Below, piece by piece: positions 1 to 11,451 of a stretch of 64,000 nt of DNA. Position 1 is the stretch's first letter; every line of letters starts with the position of its first letter. Under the pieces are notes generated by a model. It did no database searches and had not been told where the DNA came from. It saw only the letters and a list, made by a program, of their open reading frames with translations. The position numbers and the translations under genes were made by a program. This stretch comes from Elysia chlorotica (taxonomy: Eukaryota; Mollusca; Gastropoda; Plakobranchidae). The DNA lies in contig RQTK01000152.1 in the NCBI GenBank assembly GCA_003991915.1, positions 397,823-461,822 on the forward strand. Reading direction: 5' to 3'.

Positions 1-124
1 AACGGACTGTCAACAAGAGCTACCATCACGCTCACCTACCTGGTTAACAACTCAAAGGTCACGTGTCGGTCAGCTGCGGGATCATATGTTACCGACGAGT
101 CATCTGAGATGATTTATCTGGAAG
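1..124 (+). CDS. Ig-like domain exon of an unidentified gene (3' part of the gene, enters from outside the window)
   Basis: Frame 1 is open from the first base and gives about 41 codons, including the stretch TITLTYLVNNSKVTCRSAAG. The V-T-C followed by a serine/threonine-rich strand is what the last beta strands of an immunoglobulin fold look like, so a cell-surface or secreted Ig-superfamily protein is likely. The frame ends in ...YLE plus one base and a GT donor (GTACTG at 125), leaving phase 1. That phase joins cleanly to the acceptor at 3872/3873, giving a glycine at the junction. I see no transmembrane segment in either exon, so intermediate exons may be missing from this reading. The Ig call rests on pattern only. 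Confidence 0.5.
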
Positions 125-143
125 GTACTGTCTGTCCTTTTTT

Positions 144-408
144 GGGGGCGCGATGGCCCAGGGGTAGAACATCGGCTTCCGATGCAAAAGGTCCAAATTC
201 GAGCCCTGGCGATTGCGCTTCCTACTGGTTGAGTCTGTGTCAGTTTAAAGTGACTGGCTAAGACAGGAGTCTTGGTATCCCCGCCCTGTCTCGTGTGTGG
301 CAGCACATATAATTGTTAAATGTCAGTCTTGGGGCCCGTCCACAATTTATCCTATATAGTTCTGACGTTGTACGTTTAATCAACTCAACAACAACACCAA
401 CAACAACT
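144..408 (+). mobile_element. tRNA-derived SINE, head type 1, full length
   Basis: The tRNA-like head carries an A-box-like GATGGCCCAGGGGTAGAAC and a B-box-like AATTCGAGCCC. It is followed by the shared body (CTGGTTG, GTGACTGGCTAAGACAGGAG, CCCGCCCTGTCTCGTGTGTG) and the tail GACGTTGTACGTTTAATC, which runs into a CAA-rich end. Copies with the same order of blocks recur through the window on both strands. Confidence 0.8.
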
Positions 409-411
409 GTC

Positions 412-630
412 CTGGTGTACAAGAGATAATAGAGAACTGTGATCTACCAATTGTAAGGTACATGGTTCAAAACCCATGATCACTGAGCAACCTATTTGTC
501 TAATTTCGTCCACACTGGTTAGGTTAGTGTCAGTTTAATGTGTCTGGCTGAAACAGACTTTTATCTCGGAGCTCGTCCACAATGTAGACTATATAAAGCT
601 GACGGTGGACGTTAAGTAACCAAGTTAAAC
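412..630 (+). mobile_element. Old, diverged SINE copy with another tRNA-like head
   Basis: The head differs from the type 1 head but keeps a B-box-like GGTTCAAAACCC. The body and tail (GTGTCAGTTTAATGTGTCTGGCTGA, GGTGGACGTTAAGTAACCAA) match the common SINE body with many substitutions. Confidence 0.6.
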
Positions 631-710
631 GTTACTACATGTATTGGGCTCACTGGCTCTACAGCGAAAACAAAGCCAATCGTAATTCATATATGGCGAC
701 TTATTGTTAT

Positions 711-728
711 CATTACTATTATTATTAC

Positions 729-789
<61 letters not shown>
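711..789 (+). repeat. (TTA)n microsatellite
   Basis: About 25 TTA/ATT units lead directly into the 18-bp minisatellite. Confidence 0.95.
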
Positions 790-790
<1 letters not shown>

Positions 791-2785
791 TACAATTCCT
801 GAGACTTCTACAATCCCTCAGACTCCTACAATCCCTTAGACTCCTACAATTTCTTAGACTCCTACAATTCCTGAGACTTCTACAATCCCTCAGACTCCTA
901 CAATCCCTTAGACTCCTACAATTTCTTAGACTCCTACAATTCCTGAGACTTCTACAATCCCTCAGACTCCTACAATCCCTTAGACTCCTACAATTTCTTA
1001 GACTCCTACAATTCCTGAGACTTCTACAATCCCTCAGACTCCTACAATCCCTTAGACTCCTACAATTTCTTAGACTCCTACAATTCCTGAGACTTCTACA
1101 ATCCCTCAGACTCCTACAATCCCTTAGACTCCTACAATTTCTTAGACTCCTACAATTCCTGAGACTTCTACAATCCCTCAGACTCCTACAATCCCTTAGA
1201 CTCCTACAATTTCTTAGACTCCTACAATTCCTGAGACTTCTACAATCCCTCAGACTCCTACAATCCCTTAGACTCCTACAATTTCTTAGACTCCTACAAT
1301 TCCTGAGACTTCTACAATCCCTCAGACTCCTACAATCCCTTAGACTCCTACAATTTCTTAGACTCCTACAATTCCTGAGACTTCTACAATCCCTCAGACT
1401 CCTACAATCCCTTAGACTCCTACAATTTCTTAGACTCCTACAATTCCTGAGACTTCTACAATCCCTCAGACTCCTACAATCCCTTAGACTCCTACAATTT
1501 CTTAGACTCCTACAATTCCTGAGACTTCTACAATCCCTCAGACTCCTACAATCCCTTAGACTCCTACAATTTCTTAGACTCCTACAATTCCTGAGACTTC
1601 TACAATCCCTCAGACTCCTACAATCCCTTAGACTCCTACAATTTCTTAGACTCCTACAATTCCTGAGACTTCTACAATCCCTCAGACTCCTACAATCCCT
1701 TAGACTCCTACAATTTCTTAGACTCCTACAATTCCTGAGACTTCTACAATCCCTCAGACTCCTACAATCCCTTAGACTCCTACAATTTCTTAGACTCCTA
1801 CAATTCCTGAGACTTCTACAATCCCTCAGACTCCTACAATCCCTTAGACTCCTACAATTTCTTAGACTCCTACAATTCCTGAGACTTCTACAATCCCTCA
1901 GACTCCTACAATCCCTTAGACTCCTACAATTTCTTAGACTCCTACAATTCCTGAGACTTCTACAATCCCTCAGACTCCTACAATCCCTTAGACTCCTACA
2001 ATTTCTTAGACTCCTACAATTCCTGAGACTTCTACAATCCCTCAGACTCCTACAATCCCTTAGACTCCTACAATTTCTTAGACTCCTACAATTCCTGAGA
2101 CTTCTACAATCCCTCAGACTCCTACAATCCCTTAGACTCCTACAATTTCTTAGACTCCTACAATTCCTGAGACTTCTACAATCCCTCAGACTCCTACAAT
2201 CCCTTAGACTCCTACAATTTCTTAGACTCCTACAATTCCTGAGACTTCTACAATCCCTCAGACTCCTACAATCCCTTAGACTCCTACAATTTCTTAGACT
2301 CCTACAATTCCTGAGACTTCTACAATCCCTCAGACTCCTACAATCCCTTAGACTCCTACAATTTCTTAGACTCCTACAATTCCTGAGACTTCTACAATCC
2401 CTCAGACTCCTACAATCCCTTAGACTCCTACAATTTCTTAGACTCCTACAATTCCTGAGACTTCTACAATCCCTCAGACTCCTACAATCCCTTAGACTCC
2501 TACAATTTCTTAGACTCCTACAATTCCTGAGACTTCTACAATCCCTCAGACTCCTACAATCCCTTAGACTCCTACAATTTCTTAGACTCCTACAATTCCT
2601 GAGACTTCTACAATCCCTCAGACTCCTACAATCCCTTAGACTCCTACAATTTCTTAGACTCCTACAATTCCTGAGACTTCTACAATCCCTCAGACTCCTA
2701 CAATCCCTTAGACTCCTACAATTTCTTAGACTCCTACAATTCCTGAGACTTCTACAATCCCTCAGACTCCTACAATCCCTTAGAC
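790..2785 (+). repeat. Minisatellite with a 72-bp higher-order unit made of four 18-bp monomers
   Basis: Four 18-bp variants follow one another in fixed order: CTCCTACAATTCCTGAGA, CTTCTACAATCCCTCAGA, CTCCTACAATCCCTTAGA, CTCCTACAATTTCTTAGA. The 72-bp block repeats about 27 times with no difference that I can see. Because 18 is a multiple of 3, the minus strand stays open for 973 codons (687-3608), but this is a repeat artefact and not a gene. Confidence 0.95.
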
Positions 2786-3840
2786 TCCTACAATCCCTTA
2801 GACTCCTACAATCCCTTAGACTCCTACAATCCATCAGACTCCTACAATCCCTTAGACTCCTACAATCCCTTAGACTCCTCCAATCCCTTAGACTCCTACA
2901 ATCCCTTAGACTCCTACAATTTCTTAGACTCCTACAATCCCTTAGACTCCTACAATCCCTTAGACTCCTACAATCCATCAGACTCCTACAATCCCTCAGA
3001 CTCATACAATCCCGTAGACTCCTACACTCCCGTACACTCCTCCAATCCCTTAGACTCCTACACTCACGTAGACTCCTACAATCCATCAGACTCCTACACT
3101 CACGTAGACTCCTACAATCCATCAGACTCCTACACTCCCATAGACTCCTACATTCCATCAGACTCCTACAATCCATCAGACTCCTACAATCCCGTAGACT
3201 CCTACACTCCCGTAGACTCCTCCAATCCCTTAGACTCCTACAATCCCTTAGACTCCTACACTCCCGTAGACTCCTACATTCCATTAGACTCCTACATTCC
3301 CTTAGACTCCTACATTCCATTAGACTCCTACATTCCCTTAGACTCCTACAATCCCGTAGACTCCTCCAATCCCTTAGACTCCTACAATCCCTTAGACTCC
3401 TACACTCACGTAGACTCCTACAATCCATCAGACTCCTACACTCACGTAGACTCCTACAATCCATCAGACTCCTACACTCACGTAGACTCCTACATTCCAG
3501 TAGACTCCTACATTCCCTTAGACTCATACAATCCCTCAAACTCCTACAATCCCGTAGACTCCTACACTCCCGTAGACTCCTCCAATCCCTTAGACTCCTA
3601 CATTCCATTAGACTCCTACAATCCCTTAGACTCCTACAATTCCATTAGACTCCTACAATCCCTTAGACTCCTACAATCCCTTAGACTCCTACAATCCCTT
3701 AGACTCCTACAATCCCTTAGACTCCTACAATCCCTTAGACTCCTACACTCCCGTAGACTCCTACATTCCCTTAGACTCCTACATTCCATTAGACTCCTAC
3801 ATTCCCTTAGACTCATACATTCCCTCAGACTCACACAATC
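2786..3840 (+). repeat. Irregular flank of the 18-bp minisatellite
   Basis: The same 18-bp monomer continues for about 58 copies but without the 72-bp order. Variants such as CCATCAGA, CCCGTAGA and CACGTAGA are mixed. This is the expected divergent edge of a homogenised core, and it stops just before the terminal exon at 3873. Confidence 0.95.
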
Positions 3841-3872
3841 CCTCAGTGTTCTGTCTCGTTGTTTTTTTCCAG

Positions 3873-3970
3873 GTCATACTGCAGAAGAAAAGAGCGTCGA
3901 CTCTCTGGGTCGCCCCAGTTCCGACATTACCGCAGTCAAGCCCGCCATCAAGGATCATTCCAGTATATGA
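3873..3970 (+). CDS. Terminal coding exon of the same gene
   Basis: A strong acceptor (a T-rich tract ending in TTTTTTTCCAG at 3861-3872) is followed by a phase-1 exon. Joined to the donor at 124 it reads G-HTAEEKSVDSLGRPSSDI and stops at TGA 3968-3970, about 32 residues later. The composition (charged, Ser/Pro-rich, no repeat) is unlike the minisatellite that fills the intron. Phase agreement with the exon at 1-124 is the main support. The 18-bp repeat array ends only about 30 bases before the acceptor. Function unknown; it would form a hydrophilic C-terminal tail. Confidence 0.5.
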
Positions 3971-4800
3971 AGCAGAAACGCAGAGAGATATAGGAGTCAC
4001 CGTTGCTACTAGTGTAATGCATTAACTGTGTTAGGACATCTCGAGCACAACATAGTCGTTACCGTGCTGACGTGTCGTAAAACAAACGCACCACTCACCA
4101 CTGAAATCCACTGAAATCCACTGAAATCCATCGACGACTGAGCATCTGTTTATAGATGCCAACTAAAACCGCAAGAAATCTGTGTACTTTAGGCAAGGAA
4201 ATGTAAGGAATTCATTTTGAAACTTATTATGCATTCAATTTAGCAGGTTGGCTAATATCTCTCGTTGTACAAATACAAGTTTTTTGTCTACTTCGGTGAC
4301 TTTGCCTCTATTTTTGAAAGCCTCGGAGCAATGTCGTTAAAACATCAGGTACAGTTAGAGCAGTTTACATGAGCAGTCTAGTATACTTGAATGTCGAACG
4401 AAAAGTAATCACTGAGTATCATTCTGTCCTGACAATGATGCATATTTAAAAAGAATAAAAACAAATAGATCACTATTCCCCTTGTTATGCAAAAATGTAT
4501 TCACTTCAATAAATTCGTTGACTTTGCCTGTTAATTTGGGTAGCCTCGCTCTGTTCCAGCTTTTACAACCAAACAGCCATACAACCATACAAAAAATTGA
4601 CCAAAGTATGGTTTTGAAAATCCTCAGTTATAATGTATGGTGATGTATGTATTTATCAATATAATCTTCTAGATAATGTTTTAGACATTAAGTGTTTGTA
4701 GTATTTTTCAGAATTTTCTTGAAAGCTCTTTAACACGGCAGTTTTGTTTTACAGTATTTAGAATGCATGAGACCATTTTAGAAATAAAGTTCTAAGGTCG
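3971..4800 (+). other. Probable 3' UTR of the first gene, then AT-rich noncoding DNA
   Basis: There is no open frame of interest after the TGA. AATAAA-type signals occur near 4456 and 4785. A short triplication of the word CTGAAATCCA lies near 4100-4130. The extent of the UTR is inferred. Confidence 0.3.
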
Positions 4801-5577
4801 CGGTATTCTTCAATAAACGTGATTTTTGAACCCTAAGAGTTGGAAATTTTTCACATTCTAAAGAATTCTTGTTTTTAAATATTGGTTGGTGTTTTCAACT
4901 ATTTTTAATTGCTGATTATTTATATAGTTTTTTTTAGCAATATTTTGTTCTTTGAGGTTTTTCAACATGTACAATATAAACATGATTAAAATGTCAACTA
5001 TGTCATTCCCAGTACTTCCAGTTAAATTTTGTATTAAATTTTTTTTTTAATAAATGAATTTTTATAGACATTGAATTCAATGAAATGGTGTTTTACTCAA
5101 CAATGTTATGATGTTTTACACATTAATTTTCAAAGGACTAAGCCAAACTAAGATCTGTCAACTTAAAATGAAATAGCGTTAAGCTCACTCTACATTTCCA
5201 GGTCATTTTTTGATGTTTCTAGAAAAACAAAACAAAAACTGTTTTTCTTTACAAAATATATTGCCTACGGAACGATGTTTTTCAGATGAAAATGTAAAAT
5301 GTAGCAAAGGAACAAATGAAATGATGCTTGTAATAGGCGCTTAAAGCCTTCAATATCTTAATCTTCCAAAATCGTTATACTCTAAAAAAATGACTTATGC
5401 AATTATGGAATAAGTGTGGCTATATCCAAGTAAGCGACAATGTAGACCATTTTCTATAGCATTAGTAGACGGAATGTCTGTGTGCTCAGCGAAAAGTTGT
5501 GTGCTTCTAGCGCCAAGCAGAGAAAGTCAAGCGGGAAGCGAACGTCTGCTTGTTGCTGTTGTTGTTGTCATTGTTGT
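4801..5577. other. AT-rich intergenic DNA, no gene seen
   Basis: Poly-A and poly-T rich sequence without splice-bounded open frames. Nothing recognisable before the SINE that begins near 5578. Confidence 0.4.
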
Positions 5578-5722
5578 GGGGATACCATGACTTCTTTCTC
5601 AGCCGGTCACATTAAACTGACACCGACCCAACCAGTAGGGAGCACAATCGCCAGGGCTCGAATCCGGACCTTTCGCGTCGAAAGTCCATGTTCTACTCCA
5701 AGGCTACCCCCCCCCCACCTGA
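5578..5722 (-). mobile_element. SINE head type 1, tail-truncated copy
   Basis: Reverse-complement block order: GGGGATACCATGACTTC, GTCACATTAAACTGACACCG, then the head with TCGAATCCGGACCTTT. The distal tail is replaced by a TTG-rich stretch at 5550-5577. Confidence 0.75.
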
Positions 5723-6652
5723 CTACACATTTTCGTGGTATTTCGTGTTAAACCTTTTTACACAAGTTGTTCGCATCTATACGCTCTGGTGCTAGCATCT
5801 CTTTTTTCGAAATAACACCAAAAAAAAAGCTTTCACCTTTTATACATTTTAAAAAAAATTCCCCAAAATAATGCGCACATGTAAAAAAAAATACCCGAGT
5901 ATTTAGCATCAAACGACATAGAAATTTAGGATGTTGATTTTTACCAAATTACACAACATAATGTGATTCACTTTGGTGACCACCAGATATTTGAAAGTAA
6001 ATAAAGTAAAATTTTTACTTAATGTGGTTGCTAGCCATTGTGCAAATTGCGTATAAGACAAAAAAGTTTTCCAGTAATTTCCATGACCAGAGTTTATAAC
6101 AATCACCTAAACCGTTCATTTTTTCAGTTTCTTAAATAACTGATCTTTGAAATACTTAAAATTGGACGGTTTCTACCATATTTGAGTAGACATTTGATTA
6201 TCTGAATAAATGGAGTTTTGCAGATGGTAATTGCAGTTTTCTATTAATTGTTGAAATACTTGCAGAATAAACATTTTCTGATAGCTTCAAACATCATAAA
6301 TACAACGTATTAATACTTTTCTCACTTTTCATAATAATTGTTATTCTAAACATATGATTTTTTACCTTTACCATTTTCTCGACAAAAAGATGTTCTTAAT
6401 ATCTATTCATCACTCACTTGAAGATTACACAAAAACTTTCTTCTCCCATTTTTTCTAATTAAAAAAAGCCTTAACTGGAACCGCCCTTTGACTGGATTGC
6501 CTAAAAAGCGTTATATATTTAGGAAAATTCATGGAATTGCAAAGACCGTTCGGAATGGCAATAGAGCGAGGCTTCCAAAAACCAAAAAACAAAACAACCC
6601 CCCCCACAAAAACATAGCACATACAGCAACACAACCAGTTGGAAATTAAATT
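5723..6652. other. AT-rich noncoding DNA
   Basis: No splice-bounded or conserved-looking open frame; simple A/T runs dominate. Confidence 0.4.
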
Positions 6653-6899
6653 GAGTTGGTTTAACGTCCAACAACAGCACTATATAGGCTATATTGTGGA
6701 CGGAACACAAGACAAAAATCTGAAAATTAAAAGTAATGCCACACACAAAACAGGGCGGGGATACCATGACTAATATCTCAAAAAATCACATTAAACAGAC
6801 ACAGACACAACCAGAAGGGAACGAAAAAGCCAGGAATCGAACAAAGGACCTTTTGCGTCGGAAGCAGATGTTCTACCCCTGGACCACCGCGCCCCCCAG
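6653..6899 (-). mobile_element. SINE head type 1, full length
   Basis: Starts with GAGTTGGTTTAACGTCCAAC (the tail in reverse) and ends with the head GTTCTACCCCTGGACCACCG. All body blocks are present with scattered changes. Confidence 0.8.
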
Positions 6900-6960
6900 A
6901 GTGACAGACAGAAGAGATAAATAATGGCGTTACAACGCATCCCAATTGTGATCCCACGAC

Positions 6961-7067
6961 CGCATTATACTGACACCGACCCAACCAGTAGGGAACGCAA
7001 CAGCCAGGATTCGAACTCGGGACCTTTTGCGTCGGAAGCCAATGTTCTACCCCTGGACTATCGCGCA
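6961..7067 (-). mobile_element. SINE head type 1, head-side fragment
   Basis: Only the head and proximal body are present (CTGACACCGACCCAACCAGT to CCCCTGGACTATCGCGC). It lies 60 bp from the full copy in the same orientation. Confidence 0.75.
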
Positions 7068-7578
7068 AATATCTTCTCAAATAGAAAATTTTCTAAACTA
7101 AATTTTGAGGTAAGTTTCTCCGAGGCAAAACTAAGGGCTAAAACTGGTTCAATCAATGTATAGACTATTAAAAAAAACAATAATAACTTTGTGTCATTTT
7201 AGTAACATTTTTTTTTTAAATCTTAATTTTACCAATTCGGCACACCTAATGAAACATGTCCGCAATTGATTTTTAGATCTACAATTGAAAAAGTAGGTCA
7301 ACTGGAAAAAAATCTTACCAGTAATTCACCGGAATAAAGAAAGTTAAGTAGATTTTACTTTTGGTACTTAATCTTTAATTTTTTAAAGTAAATTAAAAAA
7401 AAAGTCAACATGGTGTCCAAATTTTCAGACGTTACTTCTATTTTTTATACGTAGGTAGTCTGCGTCCAAAATTTGACATGAATACCGACCTAGTGTACCT
7501 GAAAACTAAGTATTAACTACGTCAGATTTAGGCCTTGTTCACAACACTTAATAAATAAAGCTCCAGGTAACTTAAGGC
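7068..7578. other. AT-rich noncoding DNA
   Basis: Nothing recognisable between two SINE copies. Confidence 0.4.
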
Positions 7579-7829
7579 AGGGGGATGCGATGGCCCTGGG
7601 GTAGAACATCGGATTCTGACGCGAAAGGTCCGAATTCGAGTCCTTGCGATTTTGCTCCCTACAGGTTGGGCCGGTGTCAGTTTAATGTGACCGGCTGAGA
7701 CAGAAGTCATGGCAACCCCGCCCTGTCTCGTGTGTTGCAGAACATACAATTGTCAGACGTCAGTCTTGGGACCCGTCCACAATATAGCCTATATAGTGCT
7801 GATGTTGGACGTTAAACCAAATCAACTCA
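7579..7829 (+). mobile_element. SINE head type 1, full length
   Basis: Head GGGGGATGCGATGGCCCTGG, B-box-like AATTCGAGTCC, body GTGACCGGCTGAGACAG, tail GATGTTGGACGTTAAACC. One of the better-preserved copies. Confidence 0.8.
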
Positions 7830-8232
7830 TCTTAAGGCATGAAGTCTTTGAATGGATTTGGGACCTGATCAAAACTTGGACGACCTACTCTATCCTAAAA
7901 AAGAAATATTTCTTTCACGCATACCGAACTTTGCACAATGGATTGGAGAAAATATCATCTTAGATACGTAATTATTTTGGACTAGCTGGGATGCCCGGCT
8001 TCGCTCAGGTTTTGGGACACAGTATGGATATAAAATGTTTTTTCTAAGGTTATACTAATTACTAATAGAGATAAAGCTTGGATTTTGGGACACTGTGCGC
8101 AACTGAAATGGTAAAACATAGTTGTAGAGATAGAAGTTTAAAGCCAAAAAGCTAAACAAAAATTAATTAAGTCTGATACAAATGGGTGCACGCTAGAATA
8201 TTAATTTACAGGATTTCTTTTAGATAACATTT

Positions 8233-8893
8233 CTTTTAGATCCATTTTACCCCCTTTTTCGATGATAGTCGACGTAGGTTCATATATAATTTAAATTGGG
8301 TTCGAATGTTTTTAAACCTCGAAAGATCTCCATTCGATAGATCTAGAATTCAGTATTAAAACCCGAACAGAGCCCCGCACGTTAACATGTTGAATGGAAC
8401 GAATAAAAAAAAATTATGTGCAGATCTATGAGTACCCGGTAGTAGAAGTCTAGATCTTGTTATTTGATTTAGCTTTTAGATCCATGTTTATCCTCTTTTC
8501 GATGATAGTCCAGGTAGATCCATATAGAATTCAAATTGGGTTCGAATGGTTTTAAACCCCGAAAGATCCCCATTCGATAGATCTAGAATTCAGTATTATA
8601 ACCCGAGCAGAGCCCCGCACGTGAACATGTTGAATGGAAAGAATAAAAAAAAATATGTGTAGATCTATGAGTAGTAGAAGTCTAGATCTAGATTTAGCTT
8701 TTAGATCCATGTTTATCCTCTTTTCGGTGATAGTCGAGGAAGATCCAGATAGAATTTAAACTGCACTCGAATGTTTTTAAACCCCGAAAGATCCCCATGC
8801 GAAAGATCTGGAATTCAGTATTATAACCCGAACAGAGCCCGCACGTGAACATGTCGAACGGAAAGAAAAAAAAAATATATATAGATCTATAAG
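8233..8893 (+). repeat. Three tandem copies of a 195-240 bp unit
   Basis: Copies begin at CTTTTAGATCCAT near 8233, 8473 and 8698. Each contains CTCTTTTCGATGATAGTC, AAAGATCCCCATTCGATAGA, GAGCCCCGCACGTGAACATG and an A-run, with the AGATCTA palindrome at the ends. Divergence between copies is modest. No coding potential. The element at 7983-8020 (CTGGGATGCCCGGCTTCGCT) just upstream looks like the end of a dispersed element. Confidence 0.8.
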
Positions 8894-9257
8894 TCAGTGG
8901 TAGTGTTGACATTAAATGGGTTTAAGAAAACAATAATAATTACAGCAAGAAATCTAAACGGGAATCTCAACTATTGAAATAGAGCCCCGCTTTCACTTTC
9001 GATTAGCTAACTGAAATAAAAAAACAGCAATGGCTGCTTGATCGACGAATCAATTTCAATTCCTAAAATCTAATTAATGCTTTATGCGTCATCGTGAAAA
9101 ATAAACGAACCAGTCTAAGGCATTCAGAAAATTCCAAGGTACCAATATATCTAAATTTCAAGTTTGTACCTTGAGTAGTTATGGCGGAGAAGACGATAAT
9201 AATTTCACCAGTTCACAAATATATAATAAGATCTATGCCAGGATCCAGCCTTCACAG

Positions 9258-9345
9258 TCGCCGTATAGGATCCCCCAGGGGAACCTAGGAGACGTTAAAC
9301 CCGGAGAGAGGGAGATAATTCTCTCCCTTCCTCTATAGAGAACAA
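9258..9345 (+). repeat. Dispersed repeat, copy 1 (second copy at 24176-24258)
   Basis: Shares GGATCCCCCAGGGGAACCTA and GAGACGTTAAACCCGGAGAG with the copy near 24.2 kb over about 83 bp, nearly identical. It contains GAGAGAGGGAGA and its near inverted partner TTCTCTCCCT. Confidence 0.75.
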
Positions 9346-9650
9346 TCCAGCCTCCACCCTTACGGGACGCACCGCATGGCTAAGGTGTCCACTTGTGGGG
9401 GTCAGAAGTAGAAGAGGTGAGAGCAAGAAAATGGATAGGACGACAGGGGCACAAAAAAGACGCGACTCAGGACATAGCAAGGTAAAGAGAAAGGGCCTGA
9501 CCTTAGCAGTCTTTTACTGTGTCACGCGCGACAGGTAGGTGGTGGTAACCATTCTTTACACCCCTCCGAATGAGGGCCCCATTACCACACGGGCGGATAG
9601 AAAGAAGGGGGAGAGGGGAGGGTAGACAGGCACACAGACAGACAGGCAGG

Positions 9651-9687
9651 CAGAAAGAGAGAGAGAAAAAAAGAGAGAGAGGGATGG

Positions 9688-9730
<43 letters not shown>
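9651..9730 (+). repeat. (GA)n microsatellite
   Basis: A GA dinucleotide run with a few interruptions in a purine-rich stretch. Confidence 0.95.
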
Positions 9731-9734
<4 letters not shown>

Positions 9735-10791
9735 AGGAATAGAGAAAGATTATATTCTGGCTACACTAAGGAAACGCTTAAAATGCGTTGTAGCGCTTAT
9801 TTTTTTTCCGATGATATTGACGTATTACCCAGGTGACTGCTTTGTCCGTCTTTTCATTAAGCCTTATAAATACCACGATTTGCTCACTGATGTTTGTATC
9901 CAAATCTTGACATGAGGACTGTCAAAACTGGACACATCCCTGCTCAGAGTCGACCATAGAAACCCACTGATTGCGCTAGAGATGTGGGCAGCCTTAGTGA
10001 ATCTCCATGCGATCCAGCGAACATCGATAGAATGAGAGTGGGATAGAGCTAAGCGTTGCTACGTGACAAAGTTTTCTTGTAGGATTAAATGCTGGGGATG
10101 GCAACATGACAAGCACCAATCTCCAGCTATTAAAACATGGCGAACAATGGAACAGCTAATGGATTTGTAGGCGTAAATGTAGTGTTCAGAAGATTAAAGA
10201 AAACAAAAGTGATGGGAGATAAATCTCTAACTTTGTTAAAACTAAAAAAAAAGGGGGGGAAATCTTCTCGTTTTGCCATGGCTTTCCTCCCCTTTACTTT
10301 TGCCATTTTTCAGACAATCTACGTCTTCATCTTTCCGGCGAAGATTAACAAGCGGCTAAACTTCCACTGCTGCAACGCCATTGAATCCGATGGAGATCTT
10401 TTAAGGAATTGAAAACACCCATGCACCCCGATACATTTTGTTAGTTTAGAGATGTCTTGTAGGCCTGAAGAAGAAAAGATGCATTTTAGACTACATAACC
10501 AATTTGATAGACGTTTTCGATCTGTATAATTGCGTGGTAGCTTTTTGTCCGCCTTACTGCCACGTCTAATCGCCAGCTTGATCTGTAAAGAGTCTGGCCG
10601 TGTTTGCCGTATTCCGCTGGGAATTCTCCTCAACTTTCTGTACACAGCGCAACGGACCCACTCCGCCGCTGACAAGTTAAATAGTAAACACTAGCTGAAA
10701 TTTATTATCTAGCAGTAAAAAAGCCCTGCCCTTTCCAGTTTGATCTAAATGTAATTTTCACATATCGATGGCATTAGACAAGAGAGCGGTG

Positions 10792-11451
10792 GGAAGTTAA
10801 CAGGAACACCAACACCTAACTGTAATAATAAAGACGCGAGTCTTTAGACTGCATAGTTAACAGGAACACCAACACCTAACTGTAATAATAAAGACGCGCG
10901 TCTTTAGACTGCATAGTTAACAGGAACACCAACACCTAACTGTAATAATAAAGACGCGAATCTTTAGACTGCATAGTTAACAGGAACACCAACACCTAAC
11001 TGTAATAATAAAGACGCGAGTCTTTAGACTGCATAGTTAACAGGAACACCAACACCTAACTGTAATAATAAAGACGCGAGTCTTTAGACTGCATAGTTAA
11101 CAGGAACACCAACACCTAACTGTAATAATAAAGAGGCGCGTCTTTAGACTGCATAGTTAACAGGAACACCAACACCTAACTGTAATAATAAAGACGCGAG
11201 TCTTTAGACTGCATAGTTAACAGGAACACCAACACCTAACTGTAATAATAAAGACGCGAATCTTTAGACTGCATAGTTAACAGGAACACCAACACCTAAC
11301 TGTAATAATAAAGACGTGCGTCTTTAGACTGCATAGTTAACAGGAACACCAACACCTAACTGTAATAATAAAGACGCGAGTCTTTAGACTGCATAGTTAA
11401 CAGGAACACCAACACCTAACTGTAATAATAAAGACGCGAATCTTTAGACTG
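10792..11451 (+). repeat. 60-bp minisatellite, 11 copies, each with a small hairpin
   Basis: The unit runs from CAGGAACACCAACACCTAAC to GACTGCATAGTTAA, with AATAATAAAGACGCGAGTCT inside. Ten full copies and one partial copy keep exact 60-bp spacing. AAAGAC-gcga-GTCTTT is an inverted repeat. All differences between copies fall inside this hairpin (GCGAG, GCGCG, GCGAA, one GGCGCG, one GTGCG); the other 50-odd positions are identical. Confidence 0.95.

Larger units (their letters stand above)
8894..10791. other. Noncoding stretch with one dispersed repeat and a GA tract
   Basis: Weak open frames exist on both strands at 10137-10675 but have no recognisable motif or splice support. I do not call a gene here. 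Confidence 0.3.

Noticed and set aside
687-3608. 973-codon minus-strand open frame of CRSLRD/CRSLRN repeats
   Set aside because: It is a direct translation of the 18-bp minisatellite, continues into a TTA microsatellite (poly-Ile), and lies in an intron-like position.
10792-11451. CRISPR-like array
   Set aside because: The unit is uniform with no unique spacers, and the window is eukaryotic. It is a minisatellite.
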